DNA of 64,000 nucleotides from positions 2,356,001 to 2,420,000 of the forward strand of contig NW_025408671.1 in assembly GCF_020360975.1 (NCBI RefSeq), in the 5' to 3' direction. Below are positions 12,833-26,660 of this stretch, in pieces; the first letter of the stretch is position 1, and each line of letters begins with the position of its first letter. The notes below the pieces were generated by a model that worked only from the letters and a program-made list of their open reading frames with translations, was not told where the DNA came from and searched no databases. The translations under genes and the position numbers were made by a program. The stretch is from Hirsutella rhossiliensis. Taxonomy: Eukaryota > Ascomycota > Sordariomycetes > Hypocreales > Ophiocordycipitaceae.

Positions 12833-14483
12833 TACCCCCTTAGCTATAGCTTACCCTTTAAGGGCATAGCTAATATAGCTTTAGGCTAGTAAGTATATAA
12901 AGGAGGTTCTTAGCTTTATACTTCTCTCTTTACTTAAGGAAAGTAAAAGCCCTTTTAAGTCCCTAGGCTCTTTTAGACTTACTTAAGGAATAAGGGCCTA
13001 AAAAGGGGAAAGTCTTATAAGAAAGGGGGCCTTCTTAAAAGGGAAAAACCTAATTAAATAGGGAGCCCTTTAAAAAGAAAAACCTCTTCCTTCTTCTTTA
13101 GCTATAGATATTACCTTCTTATATAAGCTATTATCTCCTCTTATAGACTTTTAAGGCGGGCCTCTAAGGATAGCTTTTCTTAAACGTCTTCTAGCTTAAT
13201 TTACTATAAAAAGATAGCTAGCTTTTACTTTAATAAGGGCTTTATAAGACTATTAGCTTTTATCGATACTATTAAAACCTAACGGACTATAATAAGTCCC
13301 TTTTAGACCTCTTAATATAACTAATACTAATAGATATTAATATATTATAGCTAGGTTAATAGCTTTATATTTTCTATAAGAATTTATATAGTCTATATAT
13401 TATCGTATTATATAGTTAATAGGGTTAGAATCTATAGTTATAGAGATATTAATAGCTAGCTAAGGAAAATCGCTTTTTTTAATACTTTTAAAAGAGCTAG
13501 TAGCTCTACCTTTATACTAAAAGTTATAATAGTAGCTTACTTTAAAGCTCTCTAAGTAATAGTTCCTTTAAAAAGGGATATAATATACCCTTATAAGCTC
13601 TTTTTATATAATAAATTATCTATAAAAGATAAATTACTTAAATAAAGGAAGATTTTAGTAGCTAATTTCTTCCTTTCCTACCCTTTTAAGTATAAACTAT
13701 ATAATCTTATTAAATAAAGATAAAGGATAGCTTTATCTACTACTTCTTAATACCTAGGGCTAGGATTCTAGTTATACCTAGCTAGCTAGGAGACCGTAAA
13801 AGAGATATCCGGTTTAGTAAAAATAGCTAAAAAAAAAGTAAGGAGCTTACCTTTTATTAATATTAGTATTTTTCTTACTCCTTAGCTTAAAAGGACGGAT
13901 TAAGTAAAAGCTCTTCGTTTAATATAAGTATAAAGGGAAGCTTCTTATTAAGGGAATTAAGGAGGAATTTATAAGCGACCTTATCGATATAGGCATCTTA
14001 AGTAAGCTAGATAGTCTATTAGGACCTATTTTAAAGGATTTATATTCCTAGGAACTACTTTAGCTCCCTTAGCTTAGTTATCTTATACTTTTATTATAAG
14101 CCTTTTATAGCCTCCTTAGTAGTTACTTCTTCCTCTTTTAAGTAGGCCTAGATAATATCGTCGACGTAAAAAAAGACTATAATTTTACCCTTTTATATTA
14201 TATACGGTTCTTAAGGGACTTTCTTAAAGCCTAGGGCTTTAAAGGAACCTATTAAATACTATTACTAAAGAAGGGGTAATCTTCGTAGTCTATATAGAGC
14301 TTTCCTAAGCTATAGAACCTTTCCTAGCTATTAAAAGCTTAGTAGAGGGCATATATAAATAACTTCTTCTTTCTTAAGAGGGTAGTTAATAAAGGCGTTA
14401 ACTATATTTATTTAATCGAGCTCGAGGTCGAAATTCTACTACTATAGCTATAAGGGTCTAAAAAGACATCCCTATTAAGGTAG

Positions 14484-15177
14484 TATAAGAAGGTATAAGC
14501 AATAAGCGTAAAATCGAGTAATCGATAATATAAGTAGAAAGATCGGTTAAAGGAGTATAGGGAAGTACTTCGTCCGGAATTTATAATAGGTATATAAGGG
14601 GCTAAATAATATATTAAAAGAATAGCGTTATAAAGGATACTTATAAACTTACTTATTTTATCTACTACTCCTAGGGAAATCCTTTGTCTTTTATAGACTA
14701 TTGCTCGCCTACTAGTAGACTAATTAGTTAGCTTTATAGTATATTCTATAGTGCTTAAAAAGCTCTATCTATAGTATGTCTTTCTAACTTAGTAGGTGGT
14801 CTAATTATAGCGTGATAGTTAACGTAAGACTATAGGTTCTAGTATAAGTAGTAGATTTAACTAGAATGTTCTATGCCCTACCTATTCTCGTATCGTGATA
14901 TCCCGGAACTACTAGGCTAAAATAGGCAATAGGGTATCCGTTCTACTCGTAATTAACTTATGCATTTTATATATATTTTTGTTTATAAGGATAGGCTTAT
15001 CCTAACCCGCTTTTCCTAGAGGAAGGTATAGATATCTAGTAGAGGTCTTTGTTTTTAAGGGTTATTCCCTTAGACTATATTATAGAGCCTCTTTTTACTA
15101 GCTTATTCTATAAGGCCTCCCTATGCCTATTATTTCTTTATAATAGTAAAATAAGAATATAAGGGTATATTCTTATA
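14484..15177 (+). repeat. Solo LTR, copy 2
   Basis: It belongs to the same family as 9387-10083. It is flanked by GGTAG (14479-14483) and AGTAG (15178-15182), a 5-bp duplication with one RIP-type G-to-A difference. It lies exactly at the junction between copia B and the 3' tail of the LINE. Confidence 0.85.
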
Positions 15178-18100
15178 AGTAGTTTTTTTTATTATTATTA
15201 TTATTACTTATATATAGCCTCTAGGGCTATAGCGAGGCTAGTAGGGGCCTAGGCCCTTATTAGTAGTCCTAGCTAGCTATAGATCCTAGGGGCTTATAAC
15301 TAATTAAGGAAAGGGTAGCTATAAAGGTAATAATAAAGGAAAGGTTAGTTTAGTTCCTCTTACGTAGTAATTTTCCCCCTTAAGGGCCCTAGGGCCCCTA
15401 GGTTACTCCTTTTTAAGCTACTTAGCTATCCCTATCTCTATTTTAGCTAAGAAGGTTAGAAGGGCTTCCCTTCCTTCCTTAGAGCTATAGAGAATAGGTA
15501 GGCTAAGGGCCCCCTTTTATTTCTTAGAGGTCCGGTAAAGGACCTCTCTTTCCCTCCTATAGTTTAGGCACCTTAGGATAAGGTGCCTAGCTATATACCT
15601 TCCTTAGCTATAGCGGTAGTTATCTCGGTCTACCTTATTAGTCCTTTTTAGGAAGGAAAATAAGAAGCTAGCCTTAAAGAAGAGCTAATAGAAGGCTAAG
15701 AGGGTCGGCCTAGGCCTCCCTATAAGGTCCTTTTCTAGGCTAAGGGCTAGGTAGGGGGTCTTTTAAATAGACGTATAGTACTTACCTAGGCCCTCTTTTA
15801 GCTAGCTAGTTAGCTAGCTAGTTACTAAAGATCCCTAGGTAGCTAGGGCACTAGTATAGCTATATATTATAAAAGGCTTCTAAGCTAAATAAGAGCCTTT
15901 TAATATATATAGCTAGGTCTAAGAAACCTATAACCTTCTTTATAGCGGCTTAGCTATCTATAAAGATATAGGTATTTATAAGGGGGTTAAGAGGGCTAAG
16001 CTTTAAGGGCCGAGGCCTCTTAGCTAGGTCCTCTAGGACCCTTAGTATCGCGAATAGCTCTACGTTAGCTACTTTAATCGAGGGCCCTAGGTTCTTATAG
16101 TATACTTTAATAGGCCTATTTTCTAGGCCTATTTTATAGAAAAAGTAAGCATTAGTCTCTATAGGGGACCCCTTAATATACCCCTTAGAGCCGTTAGTAT
16201 AAAAGGCTAGGGGCCGTAACCTAAAGTCTTTTAGGCTAGCTAAGCTAGCTAAGAGGCGTTAGTATTACTTCTTAGCTAAGGGCTTAGGGGCCTTTATTAT
16301 CGTAATAAAGGCCTTAGGCTCTAGGGCCTATAAGGGCTCCTAGCTAGCTTTCCTTCTTTCTAAGTTATAATTAAGTCTTATAAGGGCTACTAGGCCTTTA
16401 AGGAGGTAGAATAGCTATATATATAGCTTAATATAGCTTAAGGCCCTTAGATTAGAGCCTAAGTTAGCGAGGTTATCTTATATAGCTAGGTCGTAAGCTT
16501 ACCTTATAGGGTAACTAGGTAAGAAGTATAGGGTCTAGAAGGCATAGGAGAGGTATACCCTTTTAAATTATACCTCTAGTAGCGGTAGGGCCGCTTTAGC
16601 TTCTAAAGCCTTAATAGGGGATCCTTTAAAGGCCCTTAAAACCTTTAAAAGGGCCTAGTTTTATAGCCTTTAAAAAGGCTTTATAAGGCTCTTAAGGGTC
16701 TTAGGCCTCCTATACTAAAGTTAGGCCCTATAGTCTATTATAGAGGTTACATAGGCTTAGTAGAGCTATTTAAAGGCTCTAAATAATAGGCCTTTTTATA
16801 TAGAGGTTAAGCGGGATAGGCCTTTAAAGGCAGCTTATATAGATACTACTATCTTCTTAATATATTATTTAAATAGGAGCCTAGAATTAAAGAAGACCCT
16901 TAGCTACTATACTAAGGGCTTTACCTCGAAAAATAGGCCTCCTACTATTATACCCTTTAAAATATACTACGGTTGCTTATTAAAGTAGATAAGTTCTATC
17001 TTTAAGGGGTCGAAGTAGACCCCTTAGTCTTTAGCTTATTTAAATAGGTTAGTAGCTATTGCTTCTAGCTACCGAACGTTCTTCTTAGCTAAGGTCGACG
17101 TTATAAAGATACTAAAGTTATCTATATAAGACAGCTAGTATCCCTTAGCCGCTAGTATCCCCCTTACGTATAAGAGGAATAAAATAGGGCTAATAGGGGA
17201 CCCTTAGGGCACCCTTATTACTAGGTCTATAAGGGGCTAGACTTACCTTTTAAAGGCTAGCTAGATCTTCCTTTCGGTAAGGAAGTAGTCTACCTAGCTT
17301 ATAAGGGCCTTAGGGAGGTTTAATTCCCTTAGGACCCTTATAAGCTATTCCTTCGATATAAAATCGAAGGCGCCCTTTATATTTAATAAGAGAGTACTAG
17401 TAATAGCCTTCTTATTAGACTCCCGCTTCTTTTAGATATAGTATAGAAGGAGGAAGGCCGTGTCTATAGCTAACCACTATTTTCGTCCCCCTAGCTATAT
17501 AGGGTTTAAAAGCCCGGCCGTATTAGCTAAATAGCTTAGCTAGGTAGTATATAGCTTTTCGAGGACCTTTCCTAAGTAGTTAAATAGACTTATAACCCTA
17601 TAGGCCTTAGGGATAGTATAGTCTAGCTTATTTTACTTAGGAAGTATAATTCCTATAGCTTCCTTCTATGCCTTAAGGTAGTATCCTTAGTTAAATAGAG
17701 CTTTATAGGCCCTATTAAAGACTATAGGGATAGCCTTATACGCGTATTAAATAGGGAGGAAGCTAAGGGAGTCTAGGCTAAGGGCTTTCTTATTAAAAGA
17801 GCTAAAAATAGCCCTCTTAATCTTAGGGTTCTTTAGCTCTAGCTAGTCCTACTTAACTATGCCCTTACTACTTATATAGCCCGGGGGCTCTTCTTTTTCT
17901 AGGCTCTAAGGGGGGCTAAAGGGAGGGCTAGGGCTAGGGTCTAAGGTCGGAAAAAGGGTTATTAGGAAGGCCTCGTATTTTTCCGTAAAGGTATTAGCTT
18001 TTACCTCTATCCCTTCTTTTATATATAAGATACTAAGGAGGGTAAGGTTAGCTCTAGCCTTAGTATAAGAAAAGGCTATAAAGATATCCTTTCCTACTAC

Positions 18101-18665
18101 TTCTATTAAGAAGCTCTCTTAGTATTACTTTTTAGTAGCTTTAATAGTATACTTAAAGCTATTTCGGGCTTTTATAAAGCTCTTCTAGCTCTCCTTATCC
18201 TAGGCTAGCCTATAAGCCTATTAGGCTAGGCTTAGGGCTTTTTAAAGGTAGGTTAGCTCGTCGGTCTACTAAGGCTTAGATCCTTTATAAGGCCTCTTTT
18301 TTAGTATCGCTACGTTTAAGGCCTCTATAAGGGTTCTTATTAAAAGGGAAGCTATCCCTTTTAAGTCGTCTTTTTTTATAGCCCTCTCTATAGCTATAAG
18401 GAGGTTTTATTCCTTCTTAGCTAGGTATTTTAAGAATACCTTTTAGTTTACTTTCCTATAATTATAGGTAGTAGGCCTAGCTAGTAGTAGCCTATTAGGG
18501 CTACTTAAGCTAGCTTTAAAGGCTATAGGCTTATAATCTAAGCCTATAGCTTCTAGGAAGTAAAAGTTAGCCTAGGTTAGCTATTTAAAGGGGCTATAAA
18601 AAGCAAGGTCTATAACTAAGGCCCCTTTTAAGCCTTTCCTTTAATAGGTGCCTTCTAAATTAGTA

Positions 18666-20502
18666 CCCTTAGCTTCTAGCACCCCTTACTTCCGGCACCC
18701 TTCGTAGTACTAAGGTAGGTATATTCTAAACGCAATTAAAGCCGTATTTTAATATTACGATAATTAAATTTAGTGTTTCTAGCTACTCTAGCTGCTAGCT
18801 ATTGCAAAGAGCTTTAAATCCTACGTTCTAATTAGCTATAGCGGCGGCAGCTAGCTTAAGCGTGCGCTCGAGCTATTTCTTTGTCTTTATAACTTATTTA
18901 ATTTATACGAACCGCCTATTAGGGTCCTAAGGGACCTTTTTCTATTTTTAAGGCTATAGACGATATAATTAATACTCTAGCTACTATATTCGAAGTTAGG
19001 AGGCTATAAGCTACTAATTTTACTTATTAAGGCTACGGCTAACCTTACTAAAGAGTAGTCGGATCGTACGGTTAACTTAACCGCGGTTTTCTAGCCCTAT
19101 AATAAGGCGACGGACTTCTTATAATCGTTTAGGCGTTTTAAGGGCATTATAAATAGCTAGGGTACTAGAATTCTTTCTTTTTAATAGCGTTAATAGCGTT
19201 AACGGCTATAGTAAGACGAACCGGCTTAGTAAGGGCTTTACTATATTAACTAGCTATAGTCCTAACCTATGCTACCCGCCCTTAATATTCTTTTCGGTTA
19301 GACCGGCCTACCGGGCCTAATAATATGCTTAGAGGAAGGTAGCTTTATTAATTAGCGCTATATCGTCGAAAGATATAATTTTTTTAAGTTAACGTCGGTA
19401 GGTAGCCTTAATTAGCGAGAAAACCGAGATATTAAGAGGTTAGAGGACGTAGGAGGAGTATACTAGTAGAAAAAGAAGATAAATGCGATTCTTAAAGTAT
19501 TTATATATAAAATCGTCGGTCTAATAGCTCCTATAGCTATTAACGATAAGGAGAACGTTCCCTTATAGGTAGCGCCTTATTTAAGGGATAAACACCTACT
19601 TAAGCTATTAAATAGCGATAGAATCGCTTATTTAGCCCTTTAGGGAAGTAACGAAGTCCTAATCCTTTAGAAAATCGAGTTTATTAGGGAACTATTACTA
19701 TTAAAGGTCCTAGCCCTTAAAGATTATAAGGGGGGTTAAGGCCTAGCCCGTTATAGAGACGTATTCGATAATTATAGTTTAATAACGCGATTTAAGCCGC
19801 TTCTTAATAGCCTCCTTCTTTTCTAAGCTCCCTAGTACTAGCCCGTTATAGCTAAGGCCCTCGAGGATGCCTATTTCGTCTATATTAAAGCGTGATTCCG
19901 GTAGGATTGCCTATATAGCCGGTAGCTTAAGCAATTAGAACTATTCCTTAATCCCGCTAATAGAGGCGCCGTTAATACGGGCAGAATTAAGAGATTTACC
20001 TTTAATCGTGCTAATCTTTAGGTTTCGGGCTAAAAAGCTCGAAACCTAGTGTTTTCTAAGTAGGCGGGGGTCTCTACTAGCTACGATAATACGGCCGGCG
20101 AATTCCCTAAGTTGATAATACGTTAGAGGCAGCCTAAGGGCCGCTTAGGCAAGAACCTATTTATAGAGGTGTTTTTCCTGCTCTTAACTAAGCCTTTAAG
20201 ATACCTCTTTTGCCTCCTTTATAGGTAGGGCTCCTTTAAGACGCGTTTAAAGGGTTGTTCTTAGAATACCCTACTTACGACTAGCTTAGAGCTAAGGTAT
20301 ACTATTATTAATAGCTTTAAGCGCTTCTTAGAGCTAGTTTTCGGTATATTTAGAAAGACGAGGTATCGCTAATTCGAATAATATTTATTTTATAATTATT
20401 AAATAAGAGATATACGAGAAAACGCGGTCACGATATAGTAGGTAGTTAACGCGATAGTAATATAAGGAGGTGCCGGAAGTAGGGGGTGCCGGAAGCTAGG
20501 GG
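18666..20502 (-). mobile_element. pogo/Fot-type DNA transposon, RIP-degraded
   Basis: This 1837-bp element is flanked by TA on both sides (18664-18665 and 20503-20504) and has roughly 33-bp terminal inverted repeats of the type CCCYTAGCTTCYRGCACCCC continuing YTACTTCCGGCACC. On the minus strand near 19870-19890 the translation FNIDEIGILEGL, followed by VLGS, then KKRLKSRY and IIEYVSITGQAL, matches the DDE domain of pogo-class Tc1/mariner transposases, where NxDExG holds the first catalytic Asp. Size, TA target and TIRs agree with the family. Joining the LINE sequence on both sides restores continuity. Confidence 0.8.
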
Positions 20503-20697
20503 TACTAACTTATAGCTACCTTAAGGTCTATTAGTAAGGAAGCCTTATAGCGGTCGAGCTAGCTAATAAGGGCTTCTGCCTTATAGGCCTTAGAGGGTTC
20601 TATAGAAGGGTTCTAATAAGGGTAGTATAAGTTAAAGTCCTTTATTAATAGGAAGGGCTACTATAAGAGCTAGGCTATTAGTAGTAGCCTTTCTATT

Positions 20698-21393
20698 TAT
20701 AAGAATATACCCTTATATTCCTATTTTACTATTATAAAGAAATAATAGGCATAGGGAGGCCTTATAGAATAAGCTAGTAAAAAGAGGCTCTATAATATAG
20801 TCTAAGGGAATAACCCTTAAAAATAAAGACCTTTACTAGATATCTATACCTTCCTCTAGGAAAAGCGGGTTAAGATAAGCCTATCCTTATAAATAAAAAT
20901 ATATATAGAATGCATAAGTTAATTACGAGTAGAACGGATACCCTATTGCCTATTTTAGCCTAGTAGTTCTAAAGATATCCGTAATACGAGAATAGGTAGG
21001 GCATAGAATATTCTAGTTAAATCTACTACTTATACTAGAACCTATAGTCTTACGTTAACTATTACGCTATAATTAGACCACCTACTAAGTTAGGAAGATA
21101 TACTATAGATAGAGCTTTTTAAGCACTATAGAATATACTAGAAAGCTAACTAATTAGTCTACTAGTAGGCGAGCAATAGTCTATAAAAGACAAAGGATTT
21201 CCCTAGGAGTAGTAGAGAGAATAAGTAAGTTTATAAGTATCCTTTATAACGCTATTCTTTTAATATATTATTTAGCCCCTTATATACTCGTTATAAATTC
21301 CGGACGAAATCTTACCTTATACTCCTTCGACTAATCTTTCCGCTTACGTTATTAATTACCTAATTCTACGCTTATTGCTTATACCTTCTTATA
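20698..21393 (-). repeat. Solo LTR, copy 3 (inverted)
   Basis: This is the reverse complement of 9387-10083 over its whole length, flanked by exact CTATT duplications (20693-20697 and 21394-21398). It lies in the LINE between the pogo element and ORF1. Confidence 0.9.
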
Positions 21394-24300
21394 CTATTAT
21401 AAGGGGCCCTTACCGGCCTTAGCTAGCTAAGGCCTCTTTAACCTCTTTTTTATTATATAGGTTAATAAGGGTAAATAGCTCGGCGCCTTCTACCCTTATA
21501 GCCTATATATTAGGATCGTAAAAGAGGTCGAAGCTAAGGCTAGCTTCTATCTAAGCTTCCTTCCTCTTATAAGCTATAACCCTAGGCCTCTTAGTAAGCT
21601 TAAGAAAGTTAGTAAAGGGGATAGGGGTTATAACGTTATAGGCTAGATACTATATAGGGATATAGCTATTATCGATCTTATAGAGGTAAGGCTCTTATAA
21701 TAAGATAAGGTCCGCTCTTATTTCTAGGGCCTACTTTAAGATTAATAGGTTAGCTATTTCCTACCTATTAGTATTATACTATATAATACTAATAGGGTTA
21801 TAGTTAGGCCTAAGGGGCCTAAGAGGCTTTAAGGGCCCTATAAGTATAAGGGGGCTAAGGCTATTAGGTATTAGTTATTCCTTTATAGACTCTATATTAT
21901 ACTTTATTAGTTATAAGGTACTCTCCCTTATAGTTATAGTATTAGACCTTAAAGTAAGAGCAGCCTTAGCTAGCCTTATAGCTAGGGTAGTTATAGTCCT
22001 TAGTTAGGTGCTTTTCTAAGTAAAAGGTATACCTAATAGGCTACTAGTAAGTCTAAGGGTTATAGCCGAAGGAAAGGCACCTATAGTACTATATATATAT
22101 AGTATATTCCTTATAGGCCTCGACTTAAATCTATAGACCTACTATATAAAGGCCTTCTTTCTAGTATTTAGCCCCTATAGCCTTTAAAGGGACTATAAAG
22201 ATAACCGATCCTACCTTCTACGTTAGGCCTAGGGTGCTTAGCTACCTAAGCTGCCCTAGGATATCGATCCCGCTAAAGGTTTTAGCTTCTATAGCGAAGA
22301 TATTAAGGATAGGGGTCTTTAAGAGGTTAGGGACGCTCTAGGCTACTAGCTTAGTCTAGCTAATAGGAAGGTCGGCCGATTTAATAGGTAGCTCCTTAAG
22401 GTATAAGGACTACTTCTCTAGCTACTTTAGAAGCTTCTTTACCGTATATAGGGCCTTTATCGTTATAACTATATTACCTCTATTCGAGGTTAATAGAGCT
22501 AATATAGCTAGTTCCCCTATAGCCTTATTAAGCTCGTTACGAAGTATAATAAGGTTAATAGTCGGCGTTAGCGATTCCTTTTTTAGCTTTAAGATAAGTT
22601 AAAAGTCCTCTTTTACGTTCCTCTTAGCTAGGGCCTTAGCTAGGGTCTTAGCTAGGGCTTTCGCCGGAGCCTTAGCCAGGGCCTTAGCCGGGGCCTTAGG
22701 CGCTTTCTTTATAGTAACCTTAGCCTATAAGCTCGCTTTAAGGTTTCCTTAGGTAGCCCTAGGCTACTAGGCGGCCTTAGGCTAGTATAGGGGCTATTAT
22801 AGGGGCTATTAGCGGTCTAGGGTCCTTATAGCTACCTTCTTAAGCCCTTTTATAAGGGTCTTATAGAAGGGTTCGATTTTTTAGGCTTCTTTAAGGGCCT
22901 AGAGGGCCTACTAAAGGAAGCCCTAGGCCCGGTCCCTAGGGAAGGGGTGCTAAGGCTAGGTCTTATAGGTAGTTACCTTAGTAAGTAGATCCCCTTTTTC
23001 CTATTAATTCTTATAGATAACTAGCTAAGCCTTATACTTTTAAAGGAAGCTATATTTATTAGTCTTATAAATAAAAACCTACTTATAGCTAAGGACCTAT
23101 TTTCTTCTTACCTTTTCCTTAAGGACCTCTTAAAAGACCCTATCTCTTTATATAAAGCTAGGTAGTCTTTCTAGGCCTAGAAAAACTAGTCTTTAAAGGG
23201 GTGTTTTTCTAGCTACTTTTAGTTTACTAGTAGGTCTAGGAGGTCTCTTTTATATACCTTCCTTACTAATAGCTATAGCTTAAAAAGCTAGCTTACTATA
23301 AACGCTTTATAGGAACTATCTTCTATAAGCGTTAAATAAAAGTTAGAAAAATAATCGAAATAAAAAAGAAATTAGTCTTCTTTAGTATCGGGCCCTATAC
23401 CTTCCTTTACTTCTTAAAGTAAGGATAAAAAGGCAGCTAGGTAATCCTTTAAGAGAGGTGCCTTTCTTACCCTTTTAAGGGTTAAGATAGAAAGACTAAC
23501 CGAAAAAACTACTTTTAGATCTTCTTCTTATTTTATAAGAGGAGGTATAGGAAGGTAAGCGTATTTTAGCTCTACCGCTTTCTTATAGTCTCCTTCTTTA
23601 TCTAGATTATCTAATTTAGTAGCTTCCTTTTCTTCGAAGTTAGCGTTATCTTTAACTACTTTAACGTTAGTTTCTTTTTTTATTTCCTTATCTAAGACCT
23701 CTTCTTTAAACTATTAAGAAGGGGGGATTTAGATCTTTTAAATTAGCTAACGTTATAAGAGTAAGAGGGGCTATTAATCCCTCTTTTTATTTAAGAAGCT
23801 AGATTTATCGAAAATTATATCCTTAATCGAAATAACCTTCTATAAAAAAGGAATCTAGATCTAGAAGATATTTATAGAATTATAACTAATAAGGTAGCTA
23901 ATAAAGGCTCTAAGATTAAGCTTTCTTTTCTTCTTCCTTTTTAGCTATATATTAGTAGTTATATTATATACCTTATAGCTATAGGCTCGAAGGTAGGCTA
24001 GCAAGGCCCTCTTCTTTATAAAGAGCTTAAAGGGGGACTTTTAGTCTATTTCTTAGTTTAGTTCCCTAAGGTCCTTAGGGTCCCTAGGGGTCTAGTTCTA
24101 AAGGTAATAAGCAGTCTTAACGACTTCCCTTTAAAGGTTATAGGGAAGCTTTATAGTAAGTCTTATTATATAGGCCCTTTCTATTATACTACCCCTTAAT
24201 CTTTCTACCCCTCCGTTTTAAGCCTAGGTATTTAGTGCTAATAGGAGGGGTAAAATGCCCCTTTTTCGAAGCTAATTTAAGATATCCTTTATAATTAGCT

Positions 24301-26660
24301 CTCCGTTAAACCGTATCTTCTTTACCTTATAGCTAAAGTAGGATTTTATCTAGTTAATAACGTCCTAAAGGGTAAACTAGTTATATATACTTAGGTAGGT
24401 CTATAAGAAATAAGGGAAAACTATCCTTAAAAAAGCGTCTATAAAAAATATTACCCTAACGAAGCTTTCCTAGTCCTTAGAGACGTTAGTTTAGTCGACT
24501 TAAATTTCCTTATATAGCTAGTCTAGCTATAAAAGGGTTCGTCTAAAAATTCGTCTCTTAGCCTTTCCTTAGCTATAGTATTTATATTCGACGGTCTTTA
24601 GGCCCTTTATTTAAACGCCCTATTATAGGCCTAGCTTATATAAAGCTAGGGGGCCTAGGTAACTAAGTTATACGTACTAAAAAAGACCGTCTCCTTAGGC
24701 TATTAAAAGAGGGTCCTTTATAATAGACCTATTCCTCTTAGTAGGGAAAGCTAACTTCTTAAGTAGTTCCTTCTTATAAATAGGTTAGAATTCGAGAATA
24801 AATTAACCGAATTTTTCCTTAATAAGCCTAATAGTCTAATTCTTCTAGACTAGCCTTATAGGCTTAGACGTTATATCCTAGAAGATTCCTTCCTCTTAAA
24901 GAAAGCGGAAGGAAATTAAGCTTATTAAAAATTAAGGGTAAAAAGCTACCCTTTTTCGTCGAAGAATTTATATAGACCTATTAAGTAATTTTATCGTAAA
25001 TTTAACCCTTCTATATCCCTCTATCTATATAGTTAATTCCCTAGTAATAAGGTATTCCCTTTATACCTTCTTAAAGGACCGGAATTATAAGAGTATATTA
25101 TAGATATTAAGTAAAGTACTAAAGTTAAGGATAGCTAATTTTCGTAGGGGATAATCGGAGGGTCCTAATAGGTAGTCTTACTAATCTATAGGGAAGACGA
25201 ATACCGGATTTACTATACTAATGATTTTAATTAAATTTTTAGTAGCAGCGTTAGTTACTATTTCCTAGTAACCTAAATCTCGTCTATCTTCTTCTATAAT
25301 AAAGGGTCCTCTTTAAGAGACTATTATATTATTTCTTATAGCCTCTTTAAAGGGTTAAATTCTTTAGGTTAGTTTTCCTTAAAGACTTACTAGTAGTCTT
25401 CTAGCTAATAGGGCTTTTTATATACTTAGTAAGTAGGTCGATTCCTTCTTATACGTTGTTTCTTTATAGAGTCCTTATCCGTTTCTAGAAGGTCTACTTA
25501 AAAAACCCCCCTTTTTTACCCCTTATTACTACTTTTAATAAAGAGGTTCGATTTCGACTAGTTCCTTAATTTTTCGACTAATAGACTAAAAGGTCTATTA
25601 AGGGACTAGTCGGGCCGGTCTAACTAACGGGACCGGGGCCGGGCCTAGAGCAAGAGGTAGAGCTAGGGCCGGAGCTATAGCTATAGTTAAAGACAACGTT
25701 AAGGCTCTCAAGGGAAAAGGAGCTAAAGGAGTAATAGCTATAGTAGTAGTAGCGGGGGCCGTAGTAATAGGGGCTATAGTAGCTATAGGTCGAACTATCT
25801 AGGTCGAGTACTAGCTATAAAGGAATAAAACTACTTACTATTATACTTTAATAGCCTCTTTATTTAGTTCCTAGCTAGCTTCTTAAAAGATAGTTAAGTA
25901 ACTATTACTAATTAGCTTTATTAGTAGAAATATATCCTATAGCTACTAGCTAGAAAGAGCTTTTATTAGGAAGTATTAGTTAGCTTCCTTAAGGATTTCT
26001 TCCTACTTAGCTAGCTACAAAGAAGCTAGTAGGTTCCTAGTAGAAAAGGCTCCTAGGTAGGCTATATAGGTCTTCTTAATATAGTTAGTTATATAGCCCC
26101 TTAAGGGAGCTATTAAGGTCTTAAGCTTTAAAAGCTATTACCTAAGAGTCTCTTCCTCTTAAAGTAAGATTAGCTTTATAGTACTAATAGATTCCGTTAT
26201 TACTATATAAGTAGTAGTTAGTAGCTTCGTTTTATAGAGGTACTCCTTACGGTAACTCTTATAGTTACCTAAGGTAGTAGAAAAAGCTCTCTATTATATA
26301 GAGGTTAGCTTAGAGAAGAGGGAAGCTCCCTCTATAAAATCCGTTGCCTTAGGATAAAGAGGGGGCTTAAGAGGGTCCTACTTATTAAAGAAGACTAAAT
26401 TATAAATAGTTTTATTTATACGAGCTTATAGCTCCTTTACCTACTTATTTTAATCTTAGGGCTCTATAAGAATTATCTTATAGACTATAAGGGCGGTAAA
26501 GGAGTTATTTTTCGATATTATTATAAGGAAGGGTAGAAAAGTTAGTTAAAAATCGGCTTTTCTAGTAAGAGGGGTAAAAGGAAGCTATAAGGGATATAAG
26601 AAAGGTGCCTTTTATAGTAGCCGAAAGGTATAGGAATACTATTCTTCCTAGGCTTATAAC

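Larger units (their letters stand above)
15183..22966 (-). mobile_element. Tad-like LINE retrotransposon, RIP-degraded, inserted in copia B
   Basis: The 3' end at 15183 is a T-run plus ATT repeats on the plus strand, i.e. an A-rich tail on the minus strand. The 5' end at 22966 abuts copia B; AGGTAG at 22967-22972 and at 14478-14483 is the target duplication. ORF1 lies near 21900-22900: zinc-knuckle remnants near 21950-22100 and an Ala-Pro-Lys-rich repeat region near 22640-22740. The reverse transcriptase is near 16950-17600, with RVP-stop-GSPISPILFLLYV (17180-17222) and YIDNFSIFI (17100-17128), originally GVPQGSP and YIDDFSI. An RNase H and C-terminal region follows down to 15600. A pogo element (18666-20502) and a solo LTR (20698-21393) are inserted in it; without them it is about 5.2 kb. 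Confidence 0.8.

Noticed and set aside
18666..20502. A plus-strand gene in the pogo element, since that strand also has long semi-open frames.
   Set aside because: The recognisable DDE-domain motif is on the minus strand; the plus-strand frame has no family match and is probably a mirror effect of RIP base composition.
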